Below are positions 10,614 through 19,836 of a DNA stretch of 64,000 bases, piece after piece. Under the pieces are notes generated by a model. That model ran no database searches, was not told the DNA's origin, and worked only from the letters and a program-made list of their open reading frames with translations. Origin of the DNA: Isoetes taiwanensis (lineage: Eukaryota > Streptophyta > Lycopodiopsida > Isoetales > Isoetaceae); NCBI GenBank assembly GCA_021234155.1, contig JAJEKV010000198.1, positions 188,001 to 252,000 on the forward strand, written 5' to 3'. The first letter of the stretch is position 1. Each line of letters begins with the position of its first letter. Both the position numbers and the translations under genes were made by a program.

Positions 10614-12431
10614 TGTTCCCGATAATTTTTTTCTCCACCTTTTCCCTCTTCTCTTTTTTCTTTGCCCTTTTCCCTTCCCCTTTCTCTTTTTTTATGCCTT
10701 CTCTTTTCCCCACCCTTTTTTCCATGTCTTCCCTTTTTCTCAACCTTTTACTCTTTCGCCTTTTTCCATGCCTATTTTCCATTCTCTTTTCCTCCTTTTC
10801 CCACCCTTTTCCTCCCTTTTTTGTGTGCCTTTTCCCTTCCATTTTTCTTTTCTCCCTCCCATTTTCCATGCCCTTTTTACCTTCCTTTTCTCCATCTCCT
10901 CACCCTTTCCCTCTTTCCCTTTTCCATGTTCCCTTTTTCTCTTCCCCTTTTCCATTTTCCTCATTTCCTTTTTCCCGTGCCTCTCTCTCTTCCCCCCTTT
11001 TCCATTCTTTTTTCTTTTCTATTTCCCTTTTCCCATGCCCTTTTTCCCACCCTTTTCTTCTTTCTATTTTTCCCGTGCTTTCTTTTCCTCCTTTTCCCAC
11101 CCTTTCCCTCTTCCCGTGCAATTTTCCCTTCTTTCAACCCTTCCTTTTCCTTTTCTTTTTTCCTTTCCTCATGTCCCTTTTCCCTTTCCTTCCCCTCCAT
11201 CACTCCCCTGCTTCCCTTTCCCTTTCCCTTTTTGCCCATTTCCTTTTCTTGATGGATTTTTTTGTTTCCGTTTTCCTCCTTTGCCGATCCTTTTCCTGTG
11301 CACTTTTTCCCTTCCTTTCCTTTTCCTTTTCCCTTTTTCCATGCCTTTTGCACATTTGTTTTATTCTATATTTTCTATACCCATTTTCCTCTTTTCCCCA
11401 CCCTTTCTCTCTTGCCCCTTTTCTTTTTCCCATTTTTCTTTTTTCCCTTTTCCTTTTACCCTTTTCCCATGCCTTTATCCTTTCACCACCCGTTCTCTTT
11501 TTCCTTTTCTTTTCCCTTTTTCCTTTTTCTCTTTTCCTTTTACCCCTTTCCCTTTTCCCCATGCCTTTTTGCCCTTCACATTCTCTCTTTCCACTTCACT
11601 TTTCTTTTCTTTTTTTACCTTTTCCTTTCCCTTTTTTCTTTTTTCCCTTTTCCTTTTACCCTTCTCCCTCCCCCCCATGCCTTTTTGCCCTTCACATTCT
11701 CTCTTTCCACTTCCCTTTTCCTTTTTTCCCTTTTCTTTTCCCTTTTCCTTTTTTGCCCTTTTTTCTTTTTTACCTTTTCCTTTTTCCCTTTTTCCTTTTC
11801 CCCATGCCTTTTACCATTTTCCCTTTTCCCCATGCCTTTTTCCTTTCACCACCCTTTCTCTTTTTCCTTTTCTTTTCTCTTTTTTCCTTTTTTCCTTTTT
11901 CTCTTTTTCTTTTACCCTTTCCCTTTTCCCCATGCCTTTTTGCCCTTCACATTCTCTCTTTCCACTTCCCTTTTCCTTTTTTTCCCTTTTCCTATTTTCC
12001 CTTTTCCTTTCCCTTTTTTCCTTTTTCCTTTCCCTTTTTCCCCTTTCCCTTTTCCCCATGCCTTTTTAACCTTCACATTCTCTTTTCCACTTCCCTTTTC
12101 CTTTTCCCTTTTCCTTTTTGCCTTTTCCTTTTCCCCATGCCTTTTTCTTTTCCCCCACCCTTTTCTCTTTTTCCTTTTCTTTTCCCTTTTTTTTTTTTCC
12201 CTTTTCCTTTTACCCTTTTCCCTTTCCCCATGCCTTTTGCCCTTCACATTCTCTCTTTCCACTTCCCTTTTCCTTTTCCCTCTTTTCATTTACCCTTTCC
12301 CTTAAGAGATCGGCGCGCATGACCAATCCCGGTGTTGGTAAGTCGTGCAATAAATCTAGGCAGCGAATGCATCCGGATGATCTCGGCCATTCAAATTAGG
12401 GCTCGATGCACTCAATTCATAATCTACGGTA

Positions 12432-14500
12432 TAATGGTGCCAGCGTTCTTTGGGCATAAGTTGAAACCTTTGTAAATGCTTTGGGATGCGGTGAGAAAAG
12501 CCACATCCCTTTCCCTTTCCTTTTTTGCTCTATCCGCATTTCATTTTTCTTATTTTTCTCTTTTTTTTTTTCTTTTCCTTTCTTTTCACCGTCTTTCTCA
12601 CATGTTTCCTTGTTTTCCCATCCTTTCCTTCTCCCTTCCACCATTCCCGATAATTTTTTTCCCTTCCTTTTTTGCTCCTTTCTCCATTTTTTCCCTCTTC
12701 TCTTTTTTTCTTTGCCCTTTTCCCTTCCCTTTCTCTTTTTTATGCCTTCTCTTTTCCCCACCCTTTTTTTCCATGTCTTCTTTTTTTTCTCAATCTTTTA
12801 CTCTTGCAGCCCTTTTCCATGCCTATTTTCCCTTCTCTTTTCCTCCTTTTCCCACTCTTTTTCCTTTTTTTTTGTGTGCCTTTTCCTTCCATTTTTCTTT
12901 TCTCCCTCCCATTTTCTATGCCCTTTTTACCTTCCTTTTTCCATCTCCTCACCCTTTCCCTCTTTTCCTTTTTCCATGTTCCTTTTTCTCTTCCCCTTTT
13001 CCATTTTCCTCATTTCCTTTTTCCGTGCCTCTCTCTCTTCCCCCTTTTCCATTCTTTTTCTTTTCTATTTCCCTTTTTCCCATGCCCTTTTTCCCACCCT
13101 TTTCTTCTTTCTATTTTTCTCGTGCTTCCTTTTCCTCCTTTTCCCACCCTTTCCCTCTTCACGTGCAATTTTCCCTTCTTTCAACCCTTCCTTTTCCTTT
13201 TCTCTTTTCCTTTCCTCATGTCCTTTTTCCCTTTCCCTCCCCTCCATCACTCCCTTGCTTCCCTTTCCCTTTCCCTTTTTGCCCATTTCCTTTTCTTGAT
13301 GGATTTTTTTTTCTTTCAGTTTTTCCTCCTTTGCGATCCTTTTCTTGCACTTTTTCCCTTCCTTTCCTTTTTCCTTTTCTCTTTTTCCATGCCTTTTGCA
13401 CATTTATTTTATTCTCTTATTTTCTATACCCATTTTCCTCTTTTCCCCACCCTTTCTCTCTTGCCCCTTTTCTTTTTCCCTTTTTTCTTTTTTCCCTTTT
13501 CCTTTTACCCTTTTCCCATGTCTTTTTCCTTTCACCACCCGTTCTCTTTATCCTTTTCTTTTCCCTTTTTCCTTTTTCTCTTTTCCTTTTACCCTTTTCC
13601 CTTTTCCCCATGCCTTTTTGCCCTTCACATTCTCTCTTTCCACTTCACTTTTCTTTTCCTTTTTTCCCTTTTCCTTTCCCTTTTTCTTTTTTCCCTTTTC
13701 CTTTTACCCTTTTCCCTTTCCCCCATGCCTTTTTGCCCTTCACATTCTCTCTTTCCACTTCCCTTTTCCTTTTTTTCCCTTTTCTTTTCCCTTTTCCTTT
13801 TTCCCCTTTTTCTTTTTACCTTTTCCTTTTCCCTTTTTCCTTTTCCCCATGCCTTTTACCCTTTTCCCTTTTCCCCATGCCTTTTTCCTTTCACCACCCT
13901 TTCTCTTTTTCCTTTTCTTTTCTCTTTTTTCCTTTTTCCCTTTTCCTTTTACCCTTTCCCTTTTCCCCATGTCTTTTTGCCCTTCACATTCTCTCTTTCC
14001 ACTTCCCCTTTCCTTTTTTTCCCTTTTCTTTTCCCTTTTCCTATTTTCCCTTTTCCTTTTCCTTTTTCCCTTTTCCCCATGCATTTTTAACCTTCACATT
14101 CTCTCTTTCCACTTCCCTTTTCTTTTTTTTCCTTTTTTCTTTTTCCTTTTCCTTTTTTGCCTTTTTCCTTTTCCCCTGCCTTTTTCTTTTCCCCACCCTT
14201 TCTCTTCTTCCTTTTATTTTCCCTTTTTTCTTTTTTCCCTTTTCCTTTTCCCTTTTCCTTTTACCCTTTTCCCTTTTCCCAATGCCTTTTTGCCCTTCAC
14301 ATTCTCCTTTTCCACTTCCCTTTTCCTTTTCCCCCTTTTTATTTACCCTTTCCCCTTAAGAGATCGACGCATGACCAATCACAGTGTTGGTAAGTCGTGC
14401 AATAAATCTAGGCCTTCGAAAGCATCCAGATGATCTCGGCCATTCAAATTAGGGCTCGATGCACTACGCACTTATGGTATAACATTATAATATAAGAAGA
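12432..14500 (-). mobile_element. Helitron E2 (polypurine family)
   Basis: Sense strand minus. The head begins TAATGGTGCCAGCG, so the terminal CTAG is lost at the fusion with E1, and its hairpin is degenerate (TGCCAGCGTTCTTTGGGCA). The body (about 12506-14356) is almost pure C/T on the plus strand, with repeated CCCTTCACATTCTCTC modules roughly 120-250 bp apart. The tail from 14357 carries the family words ATGACCAATCACAGTG, AAGTCGTGCAATAAATC and CATTCAAATTAGGGC. The 5' terminus (reverse complement TCTTCTTATATTATAATG) ends at 14500. Two bases (TA) separate it from E3. No transposition genes are present. Confidence 0.85.
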
Positions 14501-14502
14501 TA

Positions 14503-16068
14503 CTAGTAATGGTGCCTAGCGTTGCTGGGCATAAGTTGAGAGCCTGTAAATGCTTTGGGATGCAGTGAGAAAAGCCCTATCCTTTTCCCTTTCCCTTTTG
14601 CTCTATCCCGCATTTCAGTTTTTCTTATTTTCTCACATGTTTCCTTGTTTTCCCATCCCTTTCCTTCCCCCTTCCCTGTTCCGGATAATCTGTTTCCCTT
14701 TCCTTTTGCTCCTTTCTCCACCTTTTCCCTCTTCTCTTTTTTCTTTGCCCTTTTCCCTTCCCCTTTCTCTTTTTTTATGCCTTCTCTTTTCCCCACCATT
14801 TTTCCATGTCTTCCCTTTTTCTTAATCTTTTTCTCTTTCGCCCTTTTCCATGCCTATTTTCCCTTCTCTTTCCTCCTTTTCCCACTCTTTTCCTCTTTTT
14901 TTTTTTGTGTAACCTTTTCCCTTCCATTTTTCTTTTCTCCCTTCCGTTTTTCATGCCCTTTTTACCTTCCCTTTTTCCATCTCCTCACCCTTACCCTCTT
15001 TCCCTTTTCCATGTTCCCTTTGTCTCTTCCCCTTTTCCATTTTCCTCATTTCCTTTTTCCCGTGCCTCTCTCTCTTTCCCCCCTTTTCCATTATTTTTTC
15101 TTTTCTATTTCCCTTTTCTCATGCCCTTTTTCCCACCCTTTTCCCTTTTCCCTTTTCCCCATGCCTTTTTTCCCTTCACATTCTCTCTTTCCACTTCCCT
15201 TTTCTTTTCATTTTTTCCCTTTTTATTTCCCTTTTTTCTTTTTTCCCTTTTCCTTTTACCCTTTTCCCTTTTTCCCATGTCTTTTTGCCCTTCACATTCT
15301 CTCTTTCCACTTCCCTTTTCCTTTTTTCCCTTTTCTTTTCCTTTTCCTTTTTCCCCTTTTTCTTTTTACCTTTTCCTTTTCCCTTTTCCTTTTCCCCATG
15401 CCTTTTACCCTTTTCCCTTTTCCCAATGCCTTTTTCCTTTCACCACCCTTTCTCTTTTTCCTTTTCTTTTCTCTTTTTTCTTTTTTCCCTTTTGCTTTTA
15501 CCCTTTCCCTTTTCCCCATGCCTTTTTGCCCTTCACATTCTCTCTTTCCACCTCCCTTTTCCTTTTTTTCCCTTTTCTTTTCCCTTTTCCTATTTTCCCT
15601 TTTCCTTTCCCTTTTCCTTTCCCTTTTTTCCTTTTTCCCTTTTCCCTTTTCCCCATGCCTTTTTGCCCTTCACATTCTCTCTTTCCACTTCCCTTTTCCT
15701 TTTTCCCTTTTCCTTTTTTTCCCTTTTTTCCCTTTTCCTTTTTGCCTTTTCCTTTTCCCCATGCCTTTTCTTTTCCCCACCCTTTCTCTTTTTCCTTTTC
15801 TTTTCCCTTTTTTCTTTTTTCCCTTTTCCTTTTACCCTTTTCCCTTTTCCCCATGCCTTTTTGCCCTTCACATTCTCTCTTTCCACTTCCCTTTTCCTTT
15901 TCCCCCTTTTCATTTACCCTTTCCCCTTAAGAGATCGACACATGACCAATCACAGTGTTGGTAAGTCGTGCAATAAATCTAGGCCTTCGAATGCATCCAG
16001 ATGATCTCGGCCATTCAAATTAGGGCTCGATGCACTACGCACTTACGGTATAACATTATAATATAAGA
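14503..16068 (-). mobile_element. Helitron E3 (polypurine family)
   Basis: A complete copy of 1566 bp, sense strand minus. In the window it reads A, then CTAGTAATGG with hairpin TGCCTAGC-GTT-GCTGGGCA. A C/T body follows (14578-15927). The tail starts CTTAAGAGATCGACACATGACC and ends ATTATAATATAAGA at 16068, followed by T. Reverse-complemented, the 5' end is TCTTATATTATAATGTT. It shows the A/T target site, TC start and CTAG end expected of Helitrons. It encodes no protein. Confidence 0.9.
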
Positions 16069-16429
16069 TTAAGATATGAAGCCCTAATAGAGGACCACAA
16101 GTAGCGATTTCCTAGTAGCCCATGTGGCTAAGGTGTAATATGGCCACCCCCTAACCCATTTAAATTTATTTGATGTTCTAAATGGCTACCTCAGTAATTT
16201 TTTGACCACAAATAAAAATTCGAATTGGCCACACCCTACGACTAGCAAGACCTTGTAAATTTCGAATTGGCTACTAAACATACGAAAATCACAAACTCGT
16301 GGTCTGAACTGGCGACTACCCTTCGATCATCACATTCATGAACGTATCCTACTCTGGCCTAGCCAGCTGTTTCTAGACTAATGTGAATGTGTGGCCAACT
16401 GGTCCGCCGGGGCCACTAAAAAATACCAT
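16069..16429. other. Intergenic, nothing recognised
   Basis: Short stretch to the right of E3. Words such as GGCCAC and GGCTAC recur at irregular spacing, but no gene or clear element is seen. Confidence 0.4.
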
Positions 16430-17216
16430 GTTCTCACAGTGATGGTTAGGTTGGCACAGTGGCGCTTAACAATAAGGAGGTCTGCCAGCATGTCGGCATA
16501 TGACTTAAGATAGCTTTGTCGAGCTTTTACAAATGGAAGAATGTTATGGAGCGCCACAAGGTAGTTGAGCATGGAAACGAGGTCTATCAGCAAGCTCGAC
16601 GGATGGCTTATGACAGCATCATCGAGCTTTTGCAGATGGAAGAATGTCATGGAGCGTCACAAGGTAGCTGAGCATGGAAACTCAGGTTAAATGAAGCCTT
16701 TGTCTCACACTCTCGCGTCACTGGTGCTCTGATGCACGCTCATGGTAAAGGAGCAATAAGCCATTTCTTGATTGAGCTTTAGCAGGATATCTCTTTAACA
16801 AGTATTGAAGGCGTCTAAGATCGCCTATAGTTGAACCCAAGGTAGCTGAGCATGGAAACTCGGGTTAAATGAAGCCTTCATCTCGTACTTGCATCGTTGG
16901 AGCTCTGATACATGGTCATGGTACAGGAGCAATAGGCCATTTCTCGGTGGAGCTTTAGGAGGATGTCTCTTAATCATGTAGTGAAAACACCTAAGACTGT
17001 CACCCAAGGTTGGCAGCTGTGATGGTTAGCTTGGCACGATGATGTTTAACACTAAGAAGGTCTGTGAGCACGTTCAGCGGATAGCTTATGACAGCTTCGT
17101 CAAGCTTTTGGAGATGGAAGAATGTCATGGAGTGCGACAAGGAGCTGAGCATGGAAACGCAGGTTAAATGAAGCATTTGTCTCACATTCTTGCGTCATTG
17201 GTGCTGTGACACACGC
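16430..17216. repeat. Degenerate local repeat block
   Basis: Three diverged partial copies of one sequence. Recognisable words are GTGATGGTTAG.TTGGCAC, GAGATGGAAGAATGTCATGGAG and GCTGAGCATGGAAAC..AGGTTAAATGAAGC. They recur near 16440-16700, 16840-16990 and 17017-17200. The broken repeats give overlapping short minus-strand frames with no recognisable domain. Confidence 0.65.
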
Positions 17217-17898
17217 TTATGGTGAAGGGGCAATTATTATGGTAGCGGCAGATCTGTTTAATACCTTGATACCATATATGCATGCTACCTGAGATTCCAG
17301 TATTAGGACATACTTCTTCCTATTGAGGAGGATTCCTGCTACCCTTTCAAATCTGTCAATAGCCCCAAGAAAGTTTGTTAAACTATTATCAACATGCTTT
17401 AGAGAGACAAAAGTATCATCTGCATGCTGCATAATGGTAAAAGTACCATTACCCTTTTGGTAGATCTAAGCACTTAATGTCACCCCTACTTTGCAGTTGT
17501 ATTACCATTCTAGTCACCATTTCAGCAATAATAATGAATAGACATGGGGCTAACGGACACCCCTGCCTGCCTGCCTGACTAATTATTACAAATGCTGATG
17601 AGGTTATGATATTGAAACCCCATTTCTTCCTGTATACGTTTTCTGTAAATCCAAGGTGAGCCATTGCTTTCTCCAAGAATTGCCAGCTTATTGTGTCGTA
17701 TGCTCTTTTAAAGTCTAGTTTAAGTAACATACATCCTTGGTCTGAGAGCTTATTCTAGTGCAGTCCTTTAGCTGCCCCAATATAATTATCCAAAATGTTC
17801 TTTTGGGGAGAAAGGCTGATTGGCAGGGGGTGATCATCTTTTGTAGGATTACCTTCATCCTATTTGCTATAATTTTGGCTAGTACCTTATAACTAGTA
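17217..17898 (-). pseudogene. LINE reverse transcriptase fragment, interrupted by E4
   Basis: Minus-strand frames read a non-LTR reverse transcriptase in order. A SYKVLAKIIANRMK finger motif lies near 17840-17895. Next come LLKLDFKRAYDTISW (motif A) at about 17690-17730, GRQGCPLAP (motif B) near 17555-17580, and HADDTFVSL in place of YADD (motif C) near 17400. The pieces are in different frames with stops between them, so the gene is dead. Its N-terminal side is cut at 17898 by Helitron E4 and resumes at 19745-19836. It is similar to, but clearly older than, the LINE at 36174-42455. Confidence 0.88.
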
Positions 17899-19744
17899 CT
17901 AGTAATGGTGCCCAGCGTTGCTGGGCAAATATTGGGAACATTTGTGGATGGAAACCTATTCAGCTCAGACTCATTTTTATACATCTAATATAATAGAAAC
18001 CAAGTCCATCATTGCTAGGCTATAAGAGGTTTTTGTGCATTTGATAACCTTCCCTTTGCTCTATCCTGCATATCATTTTTTCCTCATTTTCTTACACACT
18101 TTCTTTTTTCCCTTTTCTTATTTTTTCTGCACATTTACTTTTCTCCTTCTCTCTCTTTTTTTTTTACCCTCTTCTCCCTCCTCTTTTTCTTCCTTTTCTC
18201 CTTCTCATTTTTCCCTTTCCCTTTCGCTTTTTTTGACGGCTTTTTTCCTTCCCTTTTCACCTTTCTCCACCCTTCCATTTTTTCTCATGCTCTTTTTTCC
18301 CTTTCCTTTTCCCATTCCTTTTGCATTTCTCTTTTCCTTCCCTTTTCTCATGCTCTTTTTGCATTCCCTTTTCCCCACCTTTTTTTTTAATGTTTTTCTT
18401 CCTCTCCTCACACTCTTCTTCTTTATCTCATGTCTCTTTTTTCCCATTTTCTTCTTCCTTTTTTGTCATGCCTTTTTTCCTTTCCTTCCCCCTTTCCGCC
18501 TCCATTTTTTCCTTTTCCCTTTCCTTCTTTTTCATCATTTCCCCACCCTTTCCATTTTTCCGTGCCCTTTTCCTCTTTCCTTCCCCTTTCCTTTTCTCTT
18601 TCCCTTTCCCTTTTCCTTACCCTTTCCCTTTCCTTTCCTTTTCCTTTTCCCTTTTTCCCATGTATTTTTCCATTCCTTTTTTCCACTTTTTTTTTTTTTA
18701 CTTGCCTTTTCTTCCGCCTTTCCTTACCCTCTTCCCTTTTCCCCGTCCGGTATTGCCCTTTTTCTTTTCTTTTCCCTTTCCCTCTTCCAATTTTTTCCGT
18801 GCCCTTTTTCCCTTCCTCTTTTCCATTTTCCCTCCTTATTCCTCGTGTTCTTTTTTCTTTCCCCTTTCCCTTTTCCTTTTCTTTTCCTTCTTTTTTTTCA
18901 TCCTTTTCTCTTTTTCCATGCCCTTTTCCTCTTTCCTTTCCACCCTTTTTTTTTCCTTCTCTCTTTTCCTTTCCATTTTCCCACACCTTTTTCCATTCCA
19001 TTTTTTCCACCTTTTTCACATGCCCTTTTTCCTCCTTTTCCCACCCTCTTCCCCTTTTCCCTTTTCCCTTTTCCTCTTTTTCTATTCCATGTTTTCATTT
19101 TCTCTTTTTGCTTTTCGCTTTTCCCTTTTCATTTTCCATCTCTTTTCCCTTTCTTTTTCCTTTCCTCACCCCTTTTCCTCTTCTCGTGCCACTTTCTCCT
19201 TCCTCTCTCATTTCCCTCTCGCTTTTCCTCATGCCCTTTTCCTTTTTAGCCTCCTTTTTCCTTTTTCCTTCCCTTTCTATTTTTCCATGCCCTTTTTTCC
19301 CTCTCTCCACCATTCTTATCTTCCCCTTTTTCCCTTAGTCACCCTTTTAGATCTTCACATTTTTTCCGTTGCCCCTTTTTTTCTTCCTTTTCCTCCTTTT
19401 CCCTTTTCTTTTCCCCATTCTGTCCCTCACCCCTTTCTCCCTTTTTCCTTTTCGCGTGTCTTTTTTTTCCTTCCTTTTTCTCCCTTTCTTTTTCTTTCCC
19501 TTTTTCGTGCTCTTTTCCCTTTCCTTTTTCCTTCTCCGTCTTTCCCTTTTGCCCGTGCCTTTTTGCCTCTCACTTTGCCCTTTTCTCTGCCATTTTCCCT
19601 TTCCTCTTAAGAGATCAGAGCATGGCCAATCATGGTGGTGGGAAGTTGTGCGATAAATCTCGGCCTTCAAATGCAATCAGACGATCTCAACTATCTAAAT
19701 TAGGGTTTGATGCAAGACATACGCTAAAACTTTATAATATAAGA
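17899..19744 (-). mobile_element. Helitron E4 (polypurine family, subtype B)
   Basis: A complete 1846-bp copy, sense strand minus. It starts CTAG (preceded by A) with the perfect hairpin TGCCCAGC-GTT-GCTGGGCA, and ends TTATAATATAAGA followed by T. The head after the hairpin differs from E1-E3. The tail is a diverged version (CTTAAGAGATCAGAGC, then GGTGGTGGGAAG). The C/T body spans about 18046-19605. It sits in a LINE reverse-transcriptase relic. Long frames such as 18035-19249 are composition artefacts. Confidence 0.88.
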
Positions 19745-19836
19745 TAAGATTAGTTAAATATATTGGTCTCCAGTCTCCTATTTGTGAAGGATTATCTATT
19801 TTAAATACTATTAGAGTTCAAAGTCCTAATACAATA
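19745..19836 (-). pseudogene. LINE reverse transcriptase fragment between E4 and E5
   Basis: Only 92 bp long. On the minus strand it reads KIDNPSQIGDWRPIYLTNL, the conserved block just upstream of the YKVLAKI motif in plant LINE reverse transcriptases. That motif lies at 17898 on the far side of E4. One stop (GL*TLIV) lies just upstream of the block. It is therefore the continuation of 17217-17898 and shows that E4 landed within the gene. E5 bounds the other side. Confidence 0.78.

Larger units (their letters stand above)
7376..12431 (-). mobile_element. Helitron E1 (polypurine family), split by a TIR transposon
   Basis: A non-autonomous Helitron whose sense strand is minus. Its 3' end is at 7376: CTAG preceded by A in the window, then a perfect hairpin TGCCCAGC-GTT-GCTGGGCA ten bases in. 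The left piece (7376-7593) and right piece (about 10614-12431) together match E2, E3 and E6 once the 3 kb insertion at 7594-10613 is removed. The body (10618-12301) is almost pure C/T on the plus strand. It contains recurrent CCATGCC and CCCTTCACATTCTCTC words. The family tail (CTTAAGAGATCGG..., 12302 onward) runs to GGTATA and then merges directly into E2, lacking the usual last 16 or so bases. No Rep or helicase frame is present. Confidence 0.85.

Noticed and set aside
11200-11562. Lys/Glu/Arg/Gly-rich frames on the purine strand, looking like charged nuclear proteins.
   Set aside because: They are the complementary artefact of the same purine tract, with overlapping frames and no conserved start or end.
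10571-12322. A 583-codon plus-strand frame rich in Phe, Pro, Ser and Leu (and similar 400-630-codon frames at 12476-14359, 14555-15964, 18035-19610, 54311-56170).
   Set aside because: C/T-only DNA lacks TAA, TAG and TGA, so it stays open in every frame. All three frames are open at once, and frame and length vary between copies. These are composition artefacts of the Helitron bodies.
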